Source of the DNA: Salinimicrobium sp049680855 | GTDB lineage: Bacteria; Bacteroidota; Bacteroidia; Flavobacteriales; Flavobacteriaceae | NCBI RefSeq assembly: GCF_049680855.1 | Contig: NZ_JBMPGS010000003.1 | Coordinates: 310,001 to 374,000, forward strand | Direction of reading: 5' to 3' | DNA: 64,000 nucleotides | Shown here: positions 35,351-44,020 of the stretch, one piece after another | Layout of the letters: each line of letters starts with the position of its first letter | Position numbering within the stretch: position 1 is the first letter of the stretch | Position numbers and translations under genes: made by a program | The notes under the pieces: model-generated | What the model was told of the DNA's origin: nothing | Databases searched by the model: none | Seen by the model: the letters and a program-made list of their open reading frames with translations, nothing else

Positions 35351-37759
35351 CTACCCTGATACTTCTAGATTGCCTTTTATTTCTTTATGCTTTTCTGCGC
35401 TCATAGGTAGGGTGAAATAGAATTCAGATCCCTTGCCATATTCACTGCTCACTTCAATAACCCCGTTATGACGATCAATGATTTGCTTGGTAAGATATAA
35501 TCCCAATCCTAACCCACTTATCCCCTGAGTATTTTCTGCACGATAAAACCGAGTGAACAGCTGGTTCTTTTGCTCCTCTGTAAGACCTATCCCCTTGTCT
35601 CTTACACGCACAGTCACGTTATTACCTACTACTTCTAAATTGACATAAATTGCATCTGCTTTGGGGGAATACTTTATCGCATTGGTTAAGAAATTCAAGA
35701 TCGCCTGTTCAATACGCTGCTTATCTCCTTCAATATAAGCAGTGGTGCCTCCTAAAGTTTCTACGATTTTGTGGGTTTTTGTGGAGTACCTGAAAGTTTC
35801 AATAATCTCCTGTAGCATTTCTTTAAGATCAAACACCTCCAGAGAAAAGTCCAATCTTCCGGCTTCTATTCTGGACATATTGAGCAAATCTTCTACAAGA
35901 GTATTTAATTTATCGACTTGATAAAGTGATTTTTTTAGAAAAAGTGCCGACATCTTTTCCTTTTCTGTTTTCGCCAGCACCTGCAAATAACCTTTGATTG
36001 TCGTAAGAGGTGTTTTTAGCTCATGGCTCGCCAGTGCTATAAATTCATCTTTTTTATCACTTAGGGACTTTACCTGCTCAAAAAGCCTGGAATTATCAAG
36101 AGAAACTGCGGCTTGCGCAGCAATGTTCACAACCATTAATTCGTGTTCTTCAGTGAACATTCCTTGATCAGGATGTTCATATACTAGTCCTCCAATGACC
36201 GCTCCAGACTTTGAAACTACTGGTACGGCCAGATAACTCCTCATACCGGAAGATTCTTTTGGCGTTCCATCGTAGATATTATTCTCATCAGGACTCGAAG
36301 TTTTTGTAATATCACTTAGGCGAATTACCTGCTTATCTACCAGTGTGCGTCTAATTACTTCAGTTTGACCGAGCTTTTTCATATTCGCAATAGTCTCAGG
36401 CGGCAACCCGGCAAGTGTGAATAGCTCAAAGCTGTCTCCATTATCATCTACATTGTTATAATAAAAAGCACCATAAGCTGCACCGGTTAATGTAGTAGTG
36501 GCATCTGTCACCCGTTGTAGAATTCCTTTAACATCCAGATGCTCAGAAATACTTTTCCCTATGGTATTTAAAGTCTCCAGGTTTTTAATATAACTTTCCA
36601 TAGCAATCTGTGATTCCACCTGTGCTGAAATATCCCTGGCTACTTTTGAGGCACCAATGATATTACCCCGCCTATCTTTTATTGGAGAAACAGTGATGGA
36701 AACAGGTATTTCTTTACCAGATTTATGACGTCGGATCGTTTCAAAATGATCAATTTTACTTCCACTCCTTATTCGGCCGAGAATTACATCTTCTTCCATC
36801 AGTCTTTCCTCGGGAATAAGCATCGTAATAGATCTTCCTATAGCTTCTTCTTCAGAATAGCCAAATATCTGTTCCGCTCCTCGGTTCCAACTCATGATGA
36901 TACCTTCTAAATTTTTACTAACGATGGCATCATCCGACGATTCAACTATAGCCGAAAGCATCGCCTGCTTTTCTTCTACATTTAACCTGTCTGTAATATC
37001 TCTTGCTACCTTTGATGCTCCCACGATCTTCCCATGAGCATCTTTGATAGGTGATACGCTTACAGAAATAGGAATTTCCCGGCCACTTTTGTCAATACGA
37101 ATAGTATCTATATGATCTACCCTTTTCCCATTTCTAATGTTGGAAATAATATCCTTTTCTTCACCCAAACGGTTTTTTGGAATTAAGAGAGTGATATGTT
37201 GACCAAGTGCTTCACATTCGGAATAGCCGAAGATGCGTTCGGCTCCATGATTCCAGCTGGTAATAATTCCATTTAAATTTTTACTTATAATGGCATCATC
37301 TGAAGATTCCACGATAGCTGAAAGTGTAGCCTGCTTCACATAATCCTGCTGTTGCTCGGTTATATCTACAAGAGTGTTGCAGCTACCGGTTAATTCATGC
37401 CTCTCATTAAACTGTGGTTGCGGAAAAACCAGAAGGGTTCTAAAACCACCGCCGGATTTCTCAATTCGAATAGAGATATTTTTCTGAGCAATTCCAGTTT
37501 TCAAAGTCTTAGCCACGGGACTTTCTTCCACGGGCATGGGAGTACCATCGGGATAATACATTTTCCAGGAGCCACACCAAAGTTCCTTACCTACAATGGG
37601 CTTCCTGCCCCAAAGTTCCGCTGCCGCTTTATTATAGTAGGTTATGATACCATCGGCTTCACAAGTGTAAAATGCAACAGGAGAATCTTCAAACATTTGC
37701 TTAAAGTTAACATGTCTACTTTCCCTTTTCCCCGCTACTTGTTTCATATCCTTTTCCAT
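35351..37759 (-). CDS. Cytoplasmic PAS-PAS-PAS-GAF sensor histidine kinase
   Basis: 802 residues with no membrane segment. Order: PAS at about 20-130; two near-identical PAS/PAC units (about 145-260 and 267-385, both with ESSDDAI..KNL.GII.SWN.GAE.IFGYSE and PIKD..GKI.GASKVARDI); a GAF domain at about 400-550; HisKA with ASHELKTPLTTIKGYL; and HATPase with FLTNAIKYSP, DKGIGLTEEQ and GLGLGLYLTKQI. The tandem PAS units are an internal duplication. The signal is unknown; PAS/GAF suggests an intracellular redox, light or metabolite cue. It is followed by its receiver partner and is divergent from the porin-BCCT-USP operon. Confidence 0.92.
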   Translation of the reverse strand: MEKDMKQVAGKRESRHVNFKQMFEDSPVAFYTCEADGIITYYNKAAAELWGRKPIVGKELWCGSWKMYYPDGTPMPVEESPVAKTLKTGIAQKNISIRIEKSGGGFRTLLVFPQPQFNERHELTGSCNTLVDITEQQQDYVKQATLSAIVESSDDAIISKNLNGIITSWNHGAERIFGYSECEALGQHITLLIPKNRLGEEKDIISNIRNGKRVDHIDTIRIDKSGREIPISVSVSPIKDAHGKIVGASKVARDITDRLNVEEKQAMLSAIVESSDDAIVSKNLEGIIMSWNRGAEQIFGYSEEEAIGRSITMLIPEERLMEEDVILGRIRSGSKIDHFETIRRHKSGKEIPVSITVSPIKDRRGNIIGASKVARDISAQVESQIAMESYIKNLETLNTIGKSISEHLDVKGILQRVTDATTTLTGAAYGAFYYNNVDDNGDSFELFTLAGLPPETIANMKKLGQTEVIRRTLVDKQVIRLSDITKTSSPDENNIYDGTPKESSGMRSYLAVPVVSKSGAVIGGLVYEHPDQGMFTEEHELMVVNIAAQAAVSLDNSRLFEQVKSLSDKKDEFIALASHELKTPLTTIKGYLQVLAKTEKEKMSALFLKKSLYQVDKLNTLVEDLLNMSRIEAGRLDFSLEVFDLKEMLQEIIETFRYSTKTHKIVETLGGTTAYIEGDKQRIEQAILNFLTNAIKYSPKADAIYVNLEVVGNNVTVRVRDKGIGLTEEQKNQLFTRFYRAENTQGISGLGLGLYLTKQIIDRHNGVIEVSSEYGKGSEFYFTLPMSAEKHKEIKGNLEVSG

Positions 37760-38124
37760 TATTTTCTATACAGAACGGAATAAATAATCCTAACTATTAA
37801 CTTAAAATCTTGAATCCAAAGATTAAAGATAGAACATCAAATTTCCATTTTATGAAGAGACCAACCAATCTTATAACTCCTTTAACATTTCAAATGCTCA
37901 TTAGGCTATTTTCTTAAATTTTCCATAATTTTTACCGTGTTTCTTGCTAAATCACGGTTTTCATGTCCAAATTTTCAACCTTGAATTTTTAAGAGCCAAA
38001 GCGAATTAAAGGTTAAGTTTTGAATACTTGACAAGATGGGCAAAACCACTTAACATTATTTTATCACAATATAAAATGACTTCCCATTCTTAAATCCTAA
38101 TTTTAAAATACCAATTGATTAGGT
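37760..38124. other. Intergenic control region, divergent
   Basis: 365 nt between the histidine kinase and porin starts. No ORF, terminator or palindrome copy is visible; both promoters must lie here, but no clear TTG/TAnnTTTG pair was found. Confidence 0.4.
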
Positions 38125-39267
38125 ATGGATTTAGAAATTAAACATCTGCTTATCTTATTCCTTCTTATTACAGGAGCAGTATTTATAGATGAGGTCAATG
38201 CTCAGGAAGCCCCACAAGTTTCGGTTGGTGGTGCCCTTCGCTTTAACTATAACCTTTCCTCCTGGAAGCCGGAGCAGAAAACAAGAGGTGGAGACTTTGG
38301 ATATGATATGTTTAGGATCAATGCCAATGCAGCTTATCAAGGGATTTACCTGAACGCTGAATACCGTTTCTATTCTGAGGCTTTTGGTGGAGGAATGCTA
38401 AAACAGGGCTGGTTTGGATATCGCTTTAGCGAAATTGATGAAATACAACTGGGGCTTACGCAGGTGCCATTTGGAATTCAGCAGTATAATTCCAATAACT
38501 GGTTTTTTAATCTCTCCTATTATGTAGGGCTGGAGGATGATCACGATATGGGGATCAAATATATTCACCTGGGAGAAAAAACAGAATACCACCTGGGCTT
38601 TTTCAAAAATGCAGAAGAATTGAGTTTTGGGAATATTTCAGAAATTTCTCCTGCCAGATATTCTTATGACGTGGCAGGCAGAAATAAAGAGATTAATCAA
38701 TTTAATGGAAAGTTTATTTTCAAATTCGGGGAAAACTTCCAGCAAAGATTAGGAATTTCCGGTCAATACGGAAGCCTTTACAACCTCGATACTAAAGAAA
38801 AGGGGGACCACCATGGATTAGCTCTGCACTACGAAGCTACTTATCAAAAATGGAATCTTAAAGCGGAATTTATGAACATCGCCCACAATCCCATTAATAC
38901 AACCGGCGCTTCCCGGGAGGTAATTTTAATGGCAGCTTATGGAGCACCCTATGAAGTTGCAGCAGACTTCAATATGTATACTCTTACTCTTTCAAGAGCT
39001 GTACCTGTAAAGTGGGGTCCGGTTTCAGCGCTGCAGTTTTACAATGATTTTGGATATATGCAGAAAGAAGTAGAAGATTTTGAAGATTCTGCGATGAATG
39101 TGACCGGCATACTTGTAACTGCAGGGAATATATACACTTATATTGATTATGCTGCCGGTTTTAACCATTCCTGGTTGGGCGGAAATTATGTGGATGATTT
39201 TAGCCGTGGAACTCCAGGTGCGAATTGGGAGGCAAGGTTCAATATTAATATTGGGTATTATTTTTAA
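38125..39267 (+). CDS. Outer-membrane porin-like beta-barrel protein
   Basis: 380 residues with signal peptide (LLILFLLITGAVFIDEVNAQ). It continues as amphipathic strands rich in Tyr, Phe, Gly and Asn (VGGALRFNYNLSSWKPEQ, GLTQVPFGIQQYNSNNWFFNLSYYVG, WNLKAEFMNIAHNP), and the barrel C-terminus is FNINIGYYF with terminal Phe. It resembles phosphate-selective or general porin-type barrels. With the BCCT symporter gene 38 nt downstream it probably supplies outer-membrane permeability for the solute imported by that carrier (inference from context). Confidence 0.78.
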   Translation: MDLEIKHLLILFLLITGAVFIDEVNAQEAPQVSVGGALRFNYNLSSWKPEQKTRGGDFGYDMFRINANAAYQGIYLNAEYRFYSEAFGGGMLKQGWFGYRFSEIDEIQLGLTQVPFGIQQYNSNNWFFNLSYYVGLEDDHDMGIKYIHLGEKTEYHLGFFKNAEELSFGNISEISPARYSYDVAGRNKEINQFNGKFIFKFGENFQQRLGISGQYGSLYNLDTKEKGDHHGLALHYEATYQKWNLKAEFMNIAHNPINTTGASREVILMAAYGAPYEVAADFNMYTLTLSRAVPVKWGPVSALQFYNDFGYMQKEVEDFEDSAMNVTGILVTAGNIYTYIDYAAGFNHSWLGGNYVDDFSRGTPGANWEARFNINIGYYF

Positions 39268-39305
39268 AAATCACAAAGAACTACTTAGAATTAAAAACAC
39301 ATTTT

Positions 39306-40931
39306 ATGGCCAAAAAAATTGTTAGAAGCGACGAAAGAAAATCCATCATGGGATTGGATGTGAATGGACCGGTGTTCTTTACTTCTTCCATTTTCATAAT
39401 AATTAGTATTGCTCTCACTCTTATTTTCGAGGAACAGGCTGAAAATTACTTCAATGAAATTCAGGATTTCATTTCTAACACAGTGGGCTGGTTCTTCGTG
39501 CTGTGTGTAAATGTCTTTCTCATATTCGTTCTTTATCTCGCGTTTAGCAAGTATGGCAATATTAGGATAGGCGGAAAAGACGCTCGCCCGGAATTTAAAA
39601 CCCTCTCGTGGTTTGCGATGCTTTTTAGTGCGGGAATGGGAATTGGATTATTGTTTTGGAGTATAGCAGAACCGGTAACGCATTTTATGAATCCACCTTT
39701 AACAGAGGGAGGAACTCCTCTTGCAGCGCAGGAGGCCATGAATTTCACCTTTTTGCATTGGGGATTTCACGCCTGGGGAGTTTATGCTCTTGTCGGTCTT
39801 TCCCTTGCTTATTTCACTTACTCCCACGGACTCCCATTGACCATTCGTTCGGTATTCTATCCACTCCTCGGCGATAAGATCTACGGGAAGAGAGGAGACA
39901 TTATTGATATTTTTGCAGTTCTGGCAACCCTTTTTGGATTAGCAACATCGCTGGGGCTGGGAGTACAGCAAATAGCCGCAGGTCTGGCCCATGTTTTTGG
40001 CCTAAGCAGTGGAATTGTCACACAAGTCTCTTTAATAGCGGGAATTACTCTAATTGCCACAGCTTCAGTAGTACTGGGTGTAGATAAAGGGGTAAAGTTT
40101 TTAAGTGAATGGAATATGCGAATAGCAGTATTATTATTGCTACTGGTAGTTCTTCTGGGACCTACTATATTTATATTTCAGTCCTTTGTTCAAAACACAG
40201 GGAATTACTTTTATAGCTTTTTGCAAATTTCGACCTGGACAGAAAGTTATACTGGGGATAACTGGCAAAATGCGTGGACAGTTTTTTACTGGGGCTGGTG
40301 GATCGCCTGGTCTCCATTTGTGGGAATGTTCATTGCCCGTATTTCAAAAGGACGCAGCATTAAAGAATTTATCCTCGGGGTGCTTATCGTCCCTTCTCTT
40401 ATCACTTTTTTCTGGATTACTGCCTTCGGAAGTACTTCAATTCAACAGGCTTTATTAGGAGATCAGGCTGTATTTAATGCAGTAGATGATAATGTAGCGA
40501 CGGCCTTGTTCGTTTTTCTTGAAGATTATCCTTTTGCCGTGGTACTTAATGTTATAGGGGTGATTCTTATCGCAGGATTTTTCGTTACCTCCTCAGATTC
40601 CGGTTCGCTGGTGGTGGATAGTCTTACTTCTGGAGGGAAAATCGATGCACCTGTAGGACAAAGAATATTCTGGGCTGTTGCCGAAGGTACGGTGGCGGCG
40701 GTTTTGCTCATTGGCGGAGGTCTACAGGCTTTGCAGACGGCCTCTATAGCAACAGGACTTCCCTTTGCCTTTATTCTTCTGTTCATGTGTTACTCCCTTT
40801 ATACTGCCCTGCGGGACGAACATCAGCAATTTGAAGAACGTAAAGCCCAAAAGGAATGGGAAAGTTACGAGGAAAGGGTGGCAGACATCATCAAAAAACG
40901 TGGCACCGGAAAATCCAATCCTAATCAATAA
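39306..40931 (+). CDS. BCCT-family (betaine/carnitine/choline) transporter
   Basis: 541 residues with twelve predicted helices. The BCCT signature WTVFYWGWWIAWSPFVGMFIARIS is present. The helix-3 motif AGMGIGLLFWSIAEPV carries the glycine pattern GxGxG found in Na+-coupled betaine transporters such as BetP, and IAEPVTHFMNPP is typical. The C-terminus is charged, as in osmosensing BCCT members, but short. It imports a trimethylammonium compatible solute or its precursor. It lies between the porin gene (38 nt upstream) and a UspA gene (9 nt downstream), so it is likely in one operon. Confidence 0.93.
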   Translation: MAKKIVRSDERKSIMGLDVNGPVFFTSSIFIIISIALTLIFEEQAENYFNEIQDFISNTVGWFFVLCVNVFLIFVLYLAFSKYGNIRIGGKDARPEFKTLSWFAMLFSAGMGIGLLFWSIAEPVTHFMNPPLTEGGTPLAAQEAMNFTFLHWGFHAWGVYALVGLSLAYFTYSHGLPLTIRSVFYPLLGDKIYGKRGDIIDIFAVLATLFGLATSLGLGVQQIAAGLAHVFGLSSGIVTQVSLIAGITLIATASVVLGVDKGVKFLSEWNMRIAVLLLLLVVLLGPTIFIFQSFVQNTGNYFYSFLQISTWTESYTGDNWQNAWTVFYWGWWIAWSPFVGMFIARISKGRSIKEFILGVLIVPSLITFFWITAFGSTSIQQALLGDQAVFNAVDDNVATALFVFLEDYPFAVVLNVIGVILIAGFFVTSSDSGSLVVDSLTSGGKIDAPVGQRIFWAVAEGTVAAVLLIGGGLQALQTASIATGLPFAFILLFMCYSLYTALRDEHQQFEERKAQKEWESYEERVADIIKKRGTGKSNPNQ

Positions 40932-40940
40932 TTTACACCT

Positions 40941-41798
40941 ATGAAAACATATAAAAACATACTTGTTGCACTAGACCTTTCAGATCTTGATGAAGTACTC
41001 ATTAAATATGCTTCTTTCATTGCAGATAGATTAAAAGCCGAAAAAGTATATTTTGTCCATAACATCAAAAAATATGAAATTTCAGAACTTTTTGAAGAAC
41101 AACTTAAGGACGTTAATCTTGATGAAGCCATAGGTGATGAGCTTAATGAAAAGGTTCAGGAGCATTTTAAAGCTAATGTAGAATGGGAAGTTTTAATTTC
41201 TGAAGATCCATACAGTGAATCCCTGATCAAATATGTAGTTGATAAATACCTCATTCAACTAGCCATAGTTGGAAATAAAAAACATGAAAAAGGTACAGGT
41301 TTAGTAAGCAGCAAGCTACTACGCCTTTTGAGGTGTGATCTTTTAGCAGTGCCACGAGCCGCGAAGCCAAGAATTGAAGAAATCTGGGCAGGAACAGATT
41401 TTTCTCCCGAATCTCGAAAGGTTTTTAATGTTACCAGGGTCTTGCAGGAACAAGACGGTACATCATTGAAATTAGCTCATGTTTACAGTGTACCGGTGCA
41501 ATTCTCTCCATATGTTTCACCTGAGTCGATGGCTCCCAGAGTAGAAAAACATGTGAAAGAGAAAATAGAAAAGTATATTAAAAAAGTGAACTACACAGGA
41601 CCTATTGAACCTTTGACATTCTTAGGAAGAGAGTCTGGTGCTGCACAAAAATTGATTGCCAACATCAAAAAATCAGATGCAGACCTGCTAGTGATATCAG
41701 ATAAAGGTGGTAATACCTTCTCCCCTTTTGCGGTTGGAAGCGTTACAGAAGAAATCTTTAATGCAAACTTTGGGGTGCCTTTGTGGGTAACAAAATAG
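40941..41798 (+). CDS. Universal stress protein with two UspA-like domains
   Basis: 285 residues. Two UspA folds: the first starts NILVALDLSDLDEVLIKYA and ends near residue 140 (LLAVPRAAK), the second starts EEIWAGTDFSPESRKVF and ends FNANFGVPLWVTK. The second domain keeps a Gly-rich stretch (DKGGNTFSPFAVGSVTEE) like the ATP-binding GxxGS type. USP proteins next to BCCT genes are thought to gate or monitor transport under stress. It is 9 nt after the BCCT stop and has only 2 nt before the convergent M50-like gene's stop, with no terminator between them. Confidence 0.88.
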   Translation: MKTYKNILVALDLSDLDEVLIKYASFIADRLKAEKVYFVHNIKKYEISELFEEQLKDVNLDEAIGDELNEKVQEHFKANVEWEVLISEDPYSESLIKYVVDKYLIQLAIVGNKKHEKGTGLVSSKLLRLLRCDLLAVPRAAKPRIEEIWAGTDFSPESRKVFNVTRVLQEQDGTSLKLAHVYSVPVQFSPYVSPESMAPRVEKHVKEKIEKYIKKVNYTGPIEPLTFLGRESGAAQKLIANIKKSDADLLVISDKGGNTFSPFAVGSVTEEIFNANFGVPLWVTK

Positions 41799-41800
41799 AA

Positions 41801-42484
41801 CTAAAGTGGAATTCTGGGGTAATTATGCACTTCCCTTTCCTTTCCGTCCTTAATATTTATAATTCTACTGGGCCTTGAGTACTGAGCAATTTCTTTCGCT
41901 TTATCAAAAGCTTCCTCCTCATCCCGGAAGCCCTGGATAAATTCACTTTCGTGATTAAGAACATGCCATTCTTCTTTTTCAGCATTCCATTGCACGCGGA
42001 AGGTTTTTTCGGTGATAATGGAATGTTTACCCCTTAATAAATCGAGCATAATTTTTCCATCGCTGTAATTACCATCTGGATATGGCATGGGGAGAAGTGC
42101 AAAAAAAATGTAATAGAGGGAAAAATAAGTGAATTGATAGGTGAAAATATTTGTTTCTATTAATTGTTGTTCCACCAGCATCATTACAGCAAGTACGCTT
42201 ATCAAGTTAAAAAGGCTACCACCTCCAAAAATAAGTATATTTGCCCATTTTCTTTTTACTTTAAGGTTTTCAAAAGTACAGAGTCCATACCAAAAATAAT
42301 ATTTACGCACCTCGAGCATTCCCCAGCTGAAAATTGGTTTTCCTGTACCAATACTTACCTTTATATTTTTGCCACCCATTAGCCAGGCAAAGAATACGTG
42401 CCCCCCTTCATGAAGAATAGAGATCAACGGCATTACCAGAAAAAAGGCAAGAAAAAACTTGGGGATATCACTTATTCCAAACAT
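41801..42484 (-). CDS. M50-like (site-2 protease family) membrane protein
   Basis: 227 residues. The first helix (IPKFFLAFFLVMPLISILHEGGHVFFAWLMGG) carries HExxH as HEGGH. Several further membrane segments follow, ending in PMPYPDGNYSDGKIMLDLL. The PDGNYSDGK stretch resembles the second metal-ligand (NxxPxxxxDG) of M50 proteases. The C-terminal 70 residues are soluble. It is a probable intramembrane zinc metalloprotease; its substrate is not evident, and no anti-sigma gene is adjacent. It converges on the UspA gene with 2 nt between stops. Confidence 0.7.
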   Translation of the reverse strand: MFGISDIPKFFLAFFLVMPLISILHEGGHVFFAWLMGGKNIKVSIGTGKPIFSWGMLEVRKYYFWYGLCTFENLKVKRKWANILIFGGGSLFNLISVLAVMMLVEQQLIETNIFTYQFTYFSLYYIFFALLPMPYPDGNYSDGKIMLDLLRGKHSIITEKTFRVQWNAEKEEWHVLNHESEFIQGFRDEEEAFDKAKEIAQYSRPSRIINIKDGKEREVHNYPRIPL

Positions 42485-42859
42485 GAGGATGTTTTCTGTA
42501 TTATGTGAGAGATTCAGGCTTAACCAAAGACAATTGTCCTGCTACTTCTTCTGAAAATCAAACAAAACCAATTACAAAGATTAATAAATTGAGTAATCCC
42601 AGAAAGTGCTTTAACAGGTTTTAGGATTTAAACCCCAGTCATATCATGAAAAAAATCACGAAAATAAATGCTGAATTCATATCCCAGAACCTTGCCCCTT
42701 ATTCATCTCTATAACGGCCATTTCCTGCACAGAAAGCATATCTTTTAGGTAATCTACAAATCCTGAAATTTCAGAAGATCAGGAAGAAACAACAAAAAGG
42801 TAGGCACAACCAAATTGTATAAATTATATTTACATACATTTCTTTTTCAAAAAAATTTC
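42485..42859. other. Intergenic region
   Basis: 375 nt of AT-rich sequence between divergent starts. Only short frames are seen, including a 20-codon minus-strand frame at 42676-42738 (MLSVQEMAVIEMNKGQGSGI) with no support. No clear promoter pair was identified. Confidence 0.4.
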
Positions 42860-43786
42860 ATGAGACGAAAAATGCACCTTTTATTGTTACTTCTTGGATC
42901 TTCTATCTTTGGGCAGGAATTATTAGATATTCATCATACCTCTTTAGCAGAATATATTCAGGCAGAAGAAGAAATGGAAAGCGTAAGAATCCCTGAACCT
43001 TTTAAATTCGTTAGTATTACAGGACATGCACCTCCAATCCAGTTTCTTCGAGAAGACAAAAGCGGCCTTGAAATACTTTCAACTTATTCTTATAGAGCCA
43101 GTGACTCTACGTTGACCGATGTTATTTATGAATGGGATGAAATGAGACATTCTAAAAAAGCGACTTTTAATGAAAGAAAGCGCAAGAGCTTTCAAAAGGT
43201 TATTATAGAAAAGTTTAAGGATCTGGAAAAATCAATGACAGCATTATATGGAGAACCCGATGTGGAAGAAAAGCTCTCCCGGCACATTCAATCAGGTGCC
43301 AAAGCGGCTTATAAAAAGAAAATTGAGTGGCATCCAAATGACAGTACCAAAATCATTTTATCTACAGAACTATTGAAACGAACGGGATTATTAAAGATAG
43401 AGCCGTCTCAAAAAATGCGGCTTCACATGTGGAATCCTTCCAAAAAGCAAGAGGAGAATAGATTCGACATTTTATATAACCTATCATACGAATTTTTGCA
43501 GGTATTAAAGGAAGGAAACATGGAGGATGCAAAATTCTTCTTCTCAGATTCAGTCCGAAGAATGTTGACAGACAAACAGGTAAAGACATTAATGAACAAC
43601 CTGGACAGCACCCACGAGACTGGCATCATGTCCATAAATAATTATCCCGGACCTGACGGAAGCGGCTGGGCAACTTTCACCCTGGGTTATAAAACCGACA
43701 GTTCGGAATTTGAAAAAGAGTATTTGAAGATCATTTTTGATAGTGAAAATAAAATTGTTGGGGTTAAACAAATGAACAGCAGGTAA
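42860..43786 (+). CDS. Exported protein, possible DUF3887-like C-terminal domain
   Basis: 308 residues from MRRKMHLLLLLLGSSIFGQ (signal peptide). Residues 20-200 have no recognised fold (KSFQKVIIEKFKDLEKSMTALYGEPDVEEKL, suggesting helices). Residues about 215-308 (ILYNLSYEFLQVLKEGNMEDAKFFFSDSVRRMLTDKQ...) look like a small alpha+beta DUF3887/NTF2-like module. The longer frame from 42815 puts residues before the signal peptide and is rejected. Function unknown; monocistronic. Confidence 0.62.
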   Translation: MRRKMHLLLLLLGSSIFGQELLDIHHTSLAEYIQAEEEMESVRIPEPFKFVSITGHAPPIQFLREDKSGLEILSTYSYRASDSTLTDVIYEWDEMRHSKKATFNERKRKSFQKVIIEKFKDLEKSMTALYGEPDVEEKLSRHIQSGAKAAYKKKIEWHPNDSTKIILSTELLKRTGLLKIEPSQKMRLHMWNPSKKQEENRFDILYNLSYEFLQVLKEGNMEDAKFFFSDSVRRMLTDKQVKTLMNNLDSTHETGIMSINNYPGPDGSGWATFTLGYKTDSSEFEKEYLKIIFDSENKIVGVKQMNSR

Positions 43787-43843
43787 AAAGCAAAATTTGT
43801 GTGCATTTTCACATTTTCAACAGAAAAGAATAGCTTTCTTCAC

Positions 43844-43859
43844 CAAAAATGACTTTTTG
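43844..43859. repeat. Degenerate palindrome copy AAAAATGACTTTTTG
   Basis: Matches the dispersed family except that the CAT of the right arm is reduced to C. It lies in a convergent gap, about 105 nt from a second copy. Confidence 0.4.
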
Positions 43860-43961
43860 AAGCCTCTTACCAATTATTTTTTGCTTCTCATACTTATAAA
43901 AAAGCCTTCGAAATCTTTCCAATCCCAATTTTAGCTCAAGAAGAATAAATTGATTTAAAAA

Positions 43962-43998
43962 GCCGCCTAGAAATGCCATTTTTGACACCTTAGGCGGC
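43962..43998 (-). terminator. Intrinsic terminator containing palindrome copy
   Basis: Stem GCCGCCTA (43962-43969) with TAGGCGGC (43991-43998). The loop contains AAATG-C-CATTTTTG of the dispersed family (43970-43983). On the minus strand the stem is followed by TTTTT. It terminates the 44021-45571 gene. Confidence 0.8.
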
Positions 43999-44020
43999 CC
44001 ATTTTTCAAGCTACCTGAGT

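Noticed and set aside
42676..42738. 20-codon minus-strand frame (MLSVQEMAVIEMNKGQGSGI)
   Set aside because: Its composition looks protein-like, but it is only 20 codons, bounded by an upstream stop, with no recognised homologue from memory.
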